18,721 nt of DNA from an uncultured Alistipes sp. (GTDB lineage: Bacteria > Bacteroidota > Bacteroidia > Bacteroidales > Rikenellaceae), in NCBI GenBank assembly GCA_947178455.1, contig CAMWYI010000020.1:1-18721 (forward strand). The letters run 5' to 3'. Positions 6,337 to 13,799 of the stretch are shown here, piece after piece. The notes below the pieces were generated by a model. The model had not been told where the DNA came from, did not search any database, and saw nothing but the letters and a program-made list of their open reading frames with translations. Both the position numbers and the translations under genes were made by a program. Numbering within the stretch: the first letter of the stretch is position 1; the number at the start of each line of letters is the position of its first letter.

Positions 6337-7022
6337 TTTTTTTCTAATTTTTTCGTCAAAATCGCTTCGGCGTCCTTGACGCTGCGGCACATCCAGCGGT
6401 AGAGCAGTTCCGCGCGGGCCGCTTCGTCGAGCCGCCACGCCGGCACCGTATCGCGCATCCGCGCTGCCAGCTGGTAAATCAGAATTGCCGCCGAAGCCGA
6501 CACGTTCAAACTCTCGACCATGCCGCACATGGGGATACGCAGGAACTCGTCTGCTTGGGCGACCGCCTCGTCCGAAATTCCGGCGTGCTCCGTGCCGAAG
6601 ACCAGCGCGAAAGGGCCACGCGCGACGTCGAACGTCTCGGGCGTCGCATCTTCGCGGTGGGGCGTCGTCGCCACGATGCGGTAGCCCGCCGCTTTGAGCG
6701 AACGAATCGCCTCCGTCGTCGAAGCGTGCCGCACCAAATCGACCCACTGCTCCGTACCGCGTGCAATGGTCGGATTGGGCTCGAACGGGCAGACCGTTTC
6801 GACCGTGTGCAGCCGCTGCACGCCGAACGCTTCGCAATGGCGCATCAGCGCGGCGGCATTCTGGTCGTGGAAGATGTTTTCGGCCAGCACGGTCATGTAG
6901 TGCGTCCGCGAATCAGCCGCCCGGCACAACGTCGCATAGCGTTCGGGCAGCATGAACTCCGCCAGCAGGTCGATGCCCGCACGATAGCGCGCCGTAGGGT
7001 CGTTATTTGCGGTATTTTTCAT
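6333..7022 (-). CDS. trmH: TrmH-type SpoU RNA 2'-O-methyltransferase, probably tRNA Gm18
   Basis: 229 residues, a SPOUT-class enzyme with all three SpoU motifs. Motif 1 is QNAAALMRHCEAFGV with the likely catalytic R61. Motif 2 is VFGTEHAGIS (141-150). Motif 3 is the knotted SAM-binding end ESLNVSASAAILIYQ (160-174). Length and the C-terminal helix fit TrmH (tRNA guanosine-18 2'-O-methyltransferase) better than the rRNA enzyme RlmB, which has an extra N-terminal domain. The start overlaps the end of rsgA by 20 bases and the stop overlaps the nfnA start by four. The precise RNA target is inferred. Confidence 0.87.
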   Translation of the reverse strand: MKNTANNDPTARYRAGIDLLAEFMLPERYATLCRAADSRTHYMTVLAENIFHDQNAAALMRHCEAFGVQRLHTVETVCPFEPNPTIARGTEQWVDLVRHASTTEAIRSLKAAGYRIVATTPHREDATPETFDVARGPFALVFGTEHAGISDEAVAQADEFLRIPMCGMVESLNVSASAAILIYQLAARMRDTVPAWRLDEAARAELLYRWMCRSVKDAEAILTKKLEKK

Positions 7023-7926
7023 CTTCGTCCAGCATTTTCAGGTAGCTTTCGTAACGGGCCGCCGCGATTTCGCCGTTCCGCACCGCCTCGACGACGGCGC
7101 AGCCCGGTTCGTGGGTATGGGTGCAGTTGTAAAACCTGCACGCAGGAGCCGTGCGCATCATCTCCGGAAAATAGCGGCTCAATTCGGCATCGTCGATGTC
7201 GATGAGGCCGAACCCCTTGATGCCGGGCGTGTCGATGACCGCCCCGCCGCCCGCCAGCGGATACATGGTCGAAAAAGTGGTCGTATGGCGGCCTTTGCCG
7301 TGACTTTCGGAAATTTCGCCCGTGCGGATGTCTAATTGCGGGTCGATGGCCTGCACCAGCGTCGATTTGCCCACGCCCGAATTGCCCGACAACAAGGTCG
7401 TCCCGTCGGCCAGTAGTCGGCGCACGCGGTCGAGACCGAGCCCCGTCGGGGTCGCCAGCTCGACCACTTCGTAACCGGCCCCTTCGTAGGTGGCACGGAA
7501 CTCGGTAACCGCCTCATCGTCCTGCAAATCGCGTTTCGCCAGCACGATGACCACCGGCACCTTGTAGGCCTCGCACGTCACTAAAAAACGGTCGACGAAC
7601 TCCGTAGGCGTCGCCGGAGCCTGCAACGTGACCAGCAGCAGCGCACGGTCGACGTTGGCGGCGATGATGTGCGACTCTTTGGAGAGGTTCGACGCCCGCC
7701 GGATGACATAGTTCGTGCGCGGGGCGATTTCGGTAATGGCCCAGTCGCCCGCATCGTCGGCCTCGCACGCCACGCGGTCGCCCACGACGACCGGATTGGT
7801 CGACCGCACGCCGCGCAGCCGCAGCCGTCCGCGAATGCGGCACCGCACGGTCGCGCCGTCGCCGCACCGCACCTCGTACCAGCTGCCGGTCGCCCGCACG
7901 ACCGTTCCCGTGAGCGTTCGTGCCAC
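7003..7926 (-). CDS. rsgA: Small ribosomal subunit biogenesis GTPase RsgA
   Basis: 307 residues with the circularly permuted GTPase order diagnostic of RsgA/YjeQ. An N-terminal OB-fold starts TLTGTVVRATGSWYEV; then come a G4 motif AKRD (130-133), the P-loop GNSGVGKST (181-189), the switch DTPG (232-235), and a zinc knuckle with C263, C268, H270, C276. The protein releases from late 30S subunits on GTP hydrolysis. I place the start at the GTG at 7926, two bases after the mraY stop; no ATG gives a sensible N-terminus, and the longer frame to 8151 is out-of-phase mraY sequence. The G4 motif has Ala where NKxD is usual. It overlaps trmH by 20 bases. Confidence 0.9.
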   Translation of the reverse strand: MARTLTGTVVRATGSWYEVRCGDGATVRCRIRGRLRLRGVRSTNPVVVGDRVACEADDAGDWAITEIAPRTNYVIRRASNLSKESHIIAANVDRALLLVTLQAPATPTEFVDRFLVTCEAYKVPVVIVLAKRDLQDDEAVTEFRATYEGAGYEVVELATPTGLGLDRVRRLLADGTTLLSGNSGVGKSTLVQAIDPQLDIRTGEISESHGKGRHTTTFSTMYPLAGGGAVIDTPGIKGFGLIDIDDAELSRYFPEMMRTAPACRFYNCTHTHEPGCAVVEAVRNGEIAAARYESYLKMLDEDEKYRK

Positions 7927-7928
7927 CG

Positions 7929-9173
7929 TCAGCGGATTTTGAGCGTCACGAGCGTAATCGACGCCAAGAGCAGCGAGATAATCCAGAATCGGGTCACGAT
8001 TTTGGTCTCGAACATGCCTTTTTTCTGATAATGGTGGTGCATGGGCGACATCAGCAGGATGCGGCGGCCTTCGCCGTACTTGCGTTTGGTGTACTTGAAC
8101 CAGCCCACCTGCAACATCACCGACAGGCTCTCGACGAAGAAGATGCCGCACAGCAGCGGCAGCAGCAGTTCCTTGCGGATGCAGAGCGAGAACACGGCGA
8201 TGATGCCGCCGATGGACAACGACCCCGTGTCGCCCATGAAAATCTGGGCCGGGAACGAATTATACCACAGGAAACCGACCAGCGCACCAATCAGCGCCGA
8301 AGCGAAGACGACCAGTTCGCCCGCATCGGGTATGTACATGATATTGAGGTAGTCGGCATAGACGATGTGGCCCGAAAGATAGGCCAGCAGACCCAGCACA
8401 GCGACAATCGGCACCGAAACGCCCGTCACCAGTCCGTCGAGGCCGTCGGTGAGGTTGGCGCCGTTCGACACGGCCGTCACGACCAGAATCGCCACCAGCA
8501 CGTAGAGCACCCACGTGGCGACGTCGTGGCCGCCCATGAGCCAGCCGTAGTCGAACTCGTTGTTCTTGATGAACGGAATGGTGGTCTGCGTCGTCTTGAT
8601 GCTCTCGGAGTTGAGCACGACCCGCTGCTGGACGGTTTCGACGGGCGTACCGTCCACGTCGACGTAGAGCGTCTGCACGGGCTGTGTGGTCTTTTCGCGC
8701 ACCACGATATCGGGCGACAGCCACATGGTCGTGCCGACGATGATGCCCAAACCGACCTGTCCGACGATTTTGAACCGTCCGTTGAGTCCCTCCTTGCGGT
8801 GGCGGAACACCTTGATGTAGTCGTCCAGCCCGCCGATGAATCCGAGCCATACGGTCGACACCAGCAGCAGCTGCACATAGATATTGTCCAGCTTGCCGAG
8901 CAGCAGCATCGGCGCCAGAATCGCCATTAGGATGATGAGCCCGCCCATCGTCGGCGTGCCGCGCTTCTGCAACTGGCCGTCGAGGCCGAGGTCGCGGATT
9001 TCCTCGCCGATTTGCTTGCGGCGCAGGAAGTCGATGACCGCCCGCCCGAAGACGATGACAATCAGCAACGACAGAATGACGGCCATCGCCGACCGGAACG
9101 ACAAATACTGGAACATACCCGAACCCGGGATGTTGTAAGTTCGGTCCAAATACCGGAATAAGTGATAAAACAT
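7929..9173 (-). CDS. mraY: Phospho-N-acetylmuramoyl-pentapeptide transferase MraY
   Basis: 414 residues, polytopic inner-membrane enzyme that transfers phospho-MurNAc-pentapeptide to undecaprenyl phosphate to make lipid I. Visible motifs are KRGTPTMGG (70-78), the LDD motif (116-118), NLTDGLDGL (240-248), MGDTGS (313-318) and the HHH motif MHHHY (378-382). About ten hydrophobic segments can be followed. Residues about 160-210 are a hydrophilic insertion between transmembrane segments, which I recall as typical of Bacteroidetes members. The ATG at 9173 is preceded by an A-rich GTTAATAAAC. It follows murE after a 148-bp gap filled by a tandem repeat and is nearly contiguous with rsgA. Confidence 0.96.
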   Translation of the reverse strand: MFYHLFRYLDRTYNIPGSGMFQYLSFRSAMAVILSLLIVIVFGRAVIDFLRRKQIGEEIRDLGLDGQLQKRGTPTMGGLIILMAILAPMLLLGKLDNIYVQLLLVSTVWLGFIGGLDDYIKVFRHRKEGLNGRFKIVGQVGLGIIVGTTMWLSPDIVVREKTTQPVQTLYVDVDGTPVETVQQRVVLNSESIKTTQTTIPFIKNNEFDYGWLMGGHDVATWVLYVLVAILVVTAVSNGANLTDGLDGLVTGVSVPIVAVLGLLAYLSGHIVYADYLNIMYIPDAGELVVFASALIGALVGFLWYNSFPAQIFMGDTGSLSIGGIIAVFSLCIRKELLLPLLCGIFFVESLSVMLQVGWFKYTKRKYGEGRRILLMSPMHHHYQKKGMFETKIVTRFWIISLLLASITLVTLKIR

Positions 9174-9190
9174 GTTTATTAACGCAATGG

Positions 9191-9320
9191 TTTGTTATTG
9201 GGGTTTCGTTAGGCTTTCTGTGCCATCCCTGTTGTTTGTTATTGGGGTTTCAGTAGGCCTTCTGTGCCATCCCTGTTGTTTGTTATCGGGGTTTCGGTAG
9301 GCTTTCTGTGCCGTCCCTGT
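9191..9320 (-). repeat. Three tandem copies of a 44-bp unit between murE and mraY
   Basis: Units lie at 9191-9234, 9235-9278 and 9279-9320 (the last two bases short). Units 1 and 2 differ at three positions; unit 3 differs from unit 2 at about four. Each begins TTTGTTAT(T/C)GGGG on the plus strand and ends CCCTGT. The array begins directly at the murE stop codon and ends 17 bases before the mraY ATG, so it makes up almost the whole intercistronic leader of mraY. The period is not a multiple of three and the three-frame translation is not protein-like. On the transcribed strand units 1 and 2 each contain a tiny frame, ATGGCACAGAA(A/G)GCC, ended by TAA or one codon later by TGA. Confidence 0.9.
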
Positions 9321-9321
9321 A

Positions 9322-10779
9322 TTAAGAATTGTGCATGGTTTCAAAGGCGGCCCGCACCTCCTCGCGGTCGTCGAAATGGTGTTTCTCCGTGCCGACGATT
9401 TGGTAGGTTTCGTGGCCCTTGCCCGCCACCAGCACGATGTCGCCCGCCTGCGCCAGCATCGACGCCGTGCGAATCGCCTCGCGCCGGTCGACGATGCGCA
9501 GGTAACGCACCCCCGTCTCGACGCCTGCCGCCATTTCGTCCAAAATGGCTTCGGGCTGCTCGCGGCGCGGATTGTCCGACGTGAAAATCGCCGTATCGGC
9601 ATACTTCACAGCGATTTGCGCCATTTCGGGACGCTTCGTGCGGTCGCGGTCGCCGCCGCAGCCGCACACCACGATGAGCCGTTGCTGCGGCGTGCGGATT
9701 TCGTCGATCGTGCGCAGCACGTTTTCCAGCGCATCGGGCGTATGGGCATAATCGACCACCGCCGTCGTGCCGTCGGCAGCCCGCACCAGCTCGAACCGGC
9801 CGCTCACGGGCTTCAAAACGCTCAACACCTGCAAAACCTCTTCTCGGGAAAAGCCCAATTCGACCGCCACCGCATAGACCGCCAGCAGGTTGTAGGCGTT
9901 GAACCGTCCCAGCAGCCCGACCCACACGTCGCGGCCGTCGATGCGCAGCTGCATGCCGTCGAGGTGCATTTCGACGATTTTGCACCGGTAATCGGCCACC
10001 GTCCGCAGCGAATAGCGTTTCACTGTCGCGGCGGTGTTCTGCACCATTACTTCGCCGTTGCGGTCGTCGGCATTGACCAGCGCGAAAGCACCGGCCGGCA
10101 GCGCGTCGAAAAAGCCCTTTTTGGCCTTGATATACTCCGCAAAAGTCTTGTGATAGTCGAGGTGGTCATGCGTAATGTTGGAAAACAGGCCGCCCGCGAA
10201 GTGCAGACCCCGCGTGCGCTGCTGCACGATTGCGTGCGACGAACACTCCATGAAGCAGTATTCGCACCCCGCATCGACCATTTCGCGCATCATGGCATTG
10301 AGCCGCACGGGGTCGGGGGTCGTGTGGGTCGATTCGACCGTGCGGTCGTCGATTCGGTAGACGACGGTCGAAATCAACCCCGCCTTGTAGCCCAATGCCC
10401 GCACCAAATCATAGAGCAGCGTCGCCGTCGTCGTCTTGCCGTTCGTGCCCGTGACGCCCACCAAGCGCAATTCGCGGCTCGGGTGGCCGTAGAACGCGGC
10501 AGCCATATCGGCCAGCGCCGCCTGCGCGTCATCCACCACGACATAGGCGACGTGTTCGGCCTGTTCGGCGGGCAGTTCCTCGCACACGACGGCCGCAGCT
10601 CCCGCGCCGACCGCCGCGCCGATAAACGCGTGGCCGTCGCACTGCGTACCCCGCACGGCGAAGAAACAATCGCCCGCCCGGACGCTGCGCGAATCGTAAG
10701 TCAGCCCCGCGATGTCGACCGACGCCGAGCCGACCACCTCGCGCACAGCGATGTTATTCAATAGCGTTGCTAATTTCAT
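9322..10779 (-). CDS. murE: UDP-N-acetylmuramoyl-L-alanyl-D-glutamate--2,6-diaminopimelate ligase MurE
   Basis: 485 residues from the ATG at 10779. Cytoplasmic Mur ligase adding the third stem-peptide residue. The ATP-binding loop GTNGKTT is at 111-117. The substrate-specificity motif DNPR (402-405) is the meso-diaminopimelate type, which fits Bacteroidetes cell walls. AKKGFFD near 219-225 contains the lysine region expected to be carbamylated. The start is ambiguous: GTG at 10788 and ATG at 10785 are in frame, the latter overlapping the gcvP stop as TGATG, but MKLATLL best matches the family N-terminus. In any case it is coupled to or closely follows gcvP. It is separated from mraY only by the tandem repeat. 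Confidence 0.95.
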   Translation of the reverse strand: MKLATLLNNIAVREVVGSASVDIAGLTYDSRSVRAGDCFFAVRGTQCDGHAFIGAAVGAGAAAVVCEELPAEQAEHVAYVVVDDAQAALADMAAAFYGHPSRELRLVGVTGTNGKTTTATLLYDLVRALGYKAGLISTVVYRIDDRTVESTHTTPDPVRLNAMMREMVDAGCEYCFMECSSHAIVQQRTRGLHFAGGLFSNITHDHLDYHKTFAEYIKAKKGFFDALPAGAFALVNADDRNGEVMVQNTAATVKRYSLRTVADYRCKIVEMHLDGMQLRIDGRDVWVGLLGRFNAYNLLAVYAVAVELGFSREEVLQVLSVLKPVSGRFELVRAADGTTAVVDYAHTPDALENVLRTIDEIRTPQQRLIVVCGCGGDRDRTKRPEMAQIAVKYADTAIFTSDNPRREQPEAILDEMAAGVETGVRYLRIVDRREAIRTASMLAQAGDIVLVAGKGHETYQIVGTEKHHFDDREEVRAAFETMHNS

Positions 10780-10784
10780 CGTCA

Positions 10785-13607
10785 TCACGCTTCGTTTTTA
10801 CAGCACAGGTTGCGGTCGCCGTAACCGTTGTCGATTTTCGCCACATAGGGGAAGACCTTTGCCTCGCGAATCCACGCCAGCGGGAACGCGGCCACGTCGC
10901 GCGTGTAGGGGTGCGACCACTCGCCGCACAGCTCCTGCGCCGTGTGGGGCGCGTTGGCCACCACATTGTCCGGCTGCCCGACGGCCGCTTCGCATTCGCG
11001 TTTGATAGCCGTCAGCGCCTCGATGAAACGGTCCATTTCGGCTTTGGGCTCCGATTCGGTCGGCTCGACCATGAGCGTCTCGTGCACGGGGAACGAGAGG
11101 GTCGGCGCGTGGAATCCGTAATCCATCAACCGGTGGGCGATGTCGCCGCAGTCGATGTTATAATCTTTCTTGAAGTTGGTGAGGTCGAGAATCATCTCGT
11201 GGGCCACGCGGCCCGTCTCGCCCGTATAGTAGGTGCGGAACTCGTTGCGCAGGGCCGAAGCCATGTAGTTGGCATTGACAATCGCCATTTCGGTCACGCG
11301 GCGCAGCCCCTCCTCGCCCAGCAGCTTGATGTAGCCGTAAGTGATAGGCAGCAGCATCGCCGAACCCCACGGAGCAGACGCGACGGCCGTAATGCCCTCG
11401 TCGCCGCCCGTCGAAGCCAGCGGGTGCGAGGGCAGGAACTGCCGCAGGTGCTCGGCCACGCAAATGGGGCCCACGCCCGGGCCGCCGCCGCCGTGCGGCA
11501 TGGCGAAAGTCTTGTGCAGATTGAGGTGGCAGACGTCCGCCCCGATGTAACCCGGGTTGGTCAGTCCGACCTGTGCGTTCATGTTGGCGCCGTCCATGTA
11601 GACCTGTCCGCCCGCATCGTGCACGATGTCGACGATTTCGCGGATGCGGCTCTCGAACACGCCGTGCGTCGAGGGGTAGGTAATCATCACGCCGCACAAC
11701 TCCGAGGCGTACTCCTTGGCTTTCGCTTCGAGGTCGGCCACGTCGATGTTGCCCTGTTCGTCGCAGGCGACGGTCACGATTTTCATGCCCGCCATGGCGG
11801 CCGATGCGGGGTTGGTGCCATGCGCCGAAGCCGGAATCAACACCACGTTGCGATAGCCCTGCCCGCGGCTCTGGTGATAGGCGCGGATAACCATCAAGCC
11901 CGAATACTCGCCCGCCGCACCCGAATTGGGCTGCAACGAACAACCGGCCATGCCGGTAATCGTGGCGAGGTCGTGTTCCAGTTCGGCAATCAACTCCGCA
12001 TAGCCGGCCGTCTGGTCGGCCGGCGCAAAGGGGTGCATGTTCTGGAACCCTGCCAGCGACAACGGCTGCATCAGGACGGCGGCGTTGAGTTTCATGGTGC
12101 ACGAACCGAGCGAAATCATCGAATTGGCCAGCGAGATGTCGCGCAATTCGAGTTTCTTGATGTAGCGCATCAGGGCGCTCTCCGACCGGTAGCTGTTGAA
12201 AACCGGCTCCGTAAGGTAGGCCGACCGGCGGCGCAATGCATCGGGGATGACCTCTTTCGGCTGTTTGACCGTCTTGGGTTTGCGTCCTTTGGCGGCGGCG
12301 AAGATGCCGATGACCGTTTCCACCTCGTCGGGCGTGGTCACCTCGTCGAACGACAACCGAACCCGCTCTTCGGACGGGTAGAAGAAGTTGATGCCCTCTT
12401 CGAGCGCCAACGACTGCACGACCGATGCTTCGGCCGCCACTTCGAGCGTATCGAAGAACGCCGAAGCCGTCAGTTTGTACTCCATGGCTTCGAGCGCCGC
12501 CGCGACTTTTTCGGCCGCCTCGTGCGCCGTGTTCGCCGCCCGCAACAGACCTTCGGGGCCGTTGTAAACGCAATAGAAACCCACCATCGAGGCCATCAAG
12601 GCCGAAGCGGTACAGATGTTCGATGTCGCTTTTTCGCGCTTGATATGCTGCTCGCGCATCTGCAACGACATGCGCAGCGCACGGTTGCCCAGCCGGTCGA
12701 CCGACACGCCGATGATGCGGCCCGGCAGGTTGCGTTTGAACGCCTCGCGGGCGGTCATGTAACCGGCGCTCGGCCCGCCGAAGCCCATCGGCGTACCGAG
12801 CCGCTGGGTCGACCCGACGGCGATGTCGGCACCCCATTCGCCCGGGGCCTTTATTAAAGCAAGTGCCAATAAATCGGCGACAGCCGTTACCATGACCCCT
12901 TTGGCGTGGGCCGCTTCGGCAAAGGCGGCATAGTCGCGCACGGCCCCGTCGGCAGCGGGATACTGCACGATAGCGCCGAACTCCTTGCCCGTGAACTCAT
13001 ACTGGTCGTACTCGTCGATGATAAGCTCGATGCCGTAAGGTTCGCTGCGGGTGAGTAGCACGTCGAGCGTTTGGGGGAAGATATTGCGGTCGACGAAGAG
13101 CTGGTTGCGGCCCTCCTTGACCGCCTCGCGCGACCGGCAGTTGAACATCATCAACATCGCCTCGGCGGCGGCCGTACCCTCGTCCAGCAACGAGCAGTTG
13201 CCGATTTCCATGCCGGTCAACGAGATGACGGCGGTCTGGAAATCGAGCAGCGCCTCCAAGCGTCCCTGCGAAATCTCGGCCTGATAGGGCGTATAGGAGG
13301 TATACCACGCCGGATTTTCGAGCACGTTGCGCGCGACGACGGCGGGCACGGCACAAGGATAATACCCCATGCCGATGAACGACCGCAGCGTGCGGTTCTT
13401 GTCGGCCAGCGCGCGGATATGGGCGGCGAACTCGTGTTCGCTCATGCCCTCCGCAGGCAAGGCCAACGGTTTTCGCAACCGAATGGATTGCGGAATGACC
13501 TGCGCGATGAGCTCGTCGACCGAGCCGACGCCGATCGTGGCGAGCATCTGCCGAAGCTCGTCGGAATTGCAGACACCGATGTGTCGCTCTACGAATCTAT
13601 CAAACAT
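10785..13607 (-). CDS. gcvP: Glycine dehydrogenase (decarboxylating), glycine cleavage P protein
   Basis: 940 residues, full length for the single-chain P protein. It decarboxylates glycine with pyridoxal phosphate and passes the aminomethyl group to the lipoyl H protein. The PLP lysine is K699 in NLHKTFAMPHGGGGPG, with the glycine-rich loop typical of the family. The N-terminal half shows GMGYYPCAVPAV and NPAWYTSYTPYQAEISQGRLE, and the C-terminal half SCTMKLNA. No gcvT or gcvH gene is in the window, so the other components must be encoded elsewhere. An A-rich ATTAATAAAT precedes the ATG at 13607. The next gene, murE, begins at its stop codon, an unusual metabolic partner. Confidence 0.96.
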   Translation of the reverse strand: MFDRFVERHIGVCNSDELRQMLATIGVGSVDELIAQVIPQSIRLRKPLALPAEGMSEHEFAAHIRALADKNRTLRSFIGMGYYPCAVPAVVARNVLENPAWYTSYTPYQAEISQGRLEALLDFQTAVISLTGMEIGNCSLLDEGTAAAEAMLMMFNCRSREAVKEGRNQLFVDRNIFPQTLDVLLTRSEPYGIELIIDEYDQYEFTGKEFGAIVQYPAADGAVRDYAAFAEAAHAKGVMVTAVADLLALALIKAPGEWGADIAVGSTQRLGTPMGFGGPSAGYMTAREAFKRNLPGRIIGVSVDRLGNRALRMSLQMREQHIKREKATSNICTASALMASMVGFYCVYNGPEGLLRAANTAHEAAEKVAAALEAMEYKLTASAFFDTLEVAAEASVVQSLALEEGINFFYPSEERVRLSFDEVTTPDEVETVIGIFAAAKGRKPKTVKQPKEVIPDALRRRSAYLTEPVFNSYRSESALMRYIKKLELRDISLANSMISLGSCTMKLNAAVLMQPLSLAGFQNMHPFAPADQTAGYAELIAELEHDLATITGMAGCSLQPNSGAAGEYSGLMVIRAYHQSRGQGYRNVVLIPASAHGTNPASAAMAGMKIVTVACDEQGNIDVADLEAKAKEYASELCGVMITYPSTHGVFESRIREIVDIVHDAGGQVYMDGANMNAQVGLTNPGYIGADVCHLNLHKTFAMPHGGGGPGVGPICVAEHLRQFLPSHPLASTGGDEGITAVASAPWGSAMLLPITYGYIKLLGEEGLRRVTEMAIVNANYMASALRNEFRTYYTGETGRVAHEMILDLTNFKKDYNIDCGDIAHRLMDYGFHAPTLSFPVHETLMVEPTESEPKAEMDRFIEALTAIKRECEAAVGQPDNVVANAPHTAQELCGEWSHPYTRDVAAFPLAWIREAKVFPYVAKIDNGYGDRNLCCKNEA

Positions 13608-13799
13608 ATTTATTAATGCGTTTCAATGTTTCTGTGCTTATCAATGTCGCGGTCGCCCCGACCGTTTTATTTAGCGTAGGGGAACCTTGTTTCTCCCCAA
13701 CGTCCATCGTACGCTCGCCGCCGATTTATGCTCGGGTTTGCCGCGCGGCTGGGGGCGAGCACGCCCCCAAAGAGCGCAACATACGCAGGCTGGCGCATA
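13608..13799. other. Hairpin-rich spacer between the nucleoside kinase gene and gcvP
   Basis: 192 bases without a supported gene. It holds three dyads: CGGTCG-CCC-CGACCG (13650-13664), GGGGA/TCCCC (13679-13698) and the perfect 8-bp TGGGGGCG-AGCA-CGCCCCCA (13750-13769). The last lies 31 bases past the kinase stop on the minus strand and could weakly terminate or stabilise that message, but no T-run follows. I see no glycine-riboswitch core. No convincing TAnnTTTG box was found for gcvP; TATGTTGC at 13783-13776 with TTG 17 bases upstream is a poor match. Confidence 0.55.

Noticed and set aside
9191..9320. CRISPR-like array
   Set aside because: The copies are directly adjacent with no unique spacers, and no cas genes are present.
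9195..9602. Frame running through the tandem repeat (minus strand)
   Set aside because: It is a shifted frame of murE continuing into the repeat; the unit length is not a multiple of three, so the repeat is not coding.
10767..12857. 696-codon open frame on the plus strand
   Set aside because: It lies wholly antisense to gcvP and murE, has a His/Arg/Gln-rich composition with no family resemblance, and reflects codon bias in G+C-rich DNA.
13608..13799. Glycine riboswitch upstream of gcvP
   Set aside because: The spacer has only simple GC-rich hairpins; I could not find a plausible tandem aptamer core, and the stretch is short for one.
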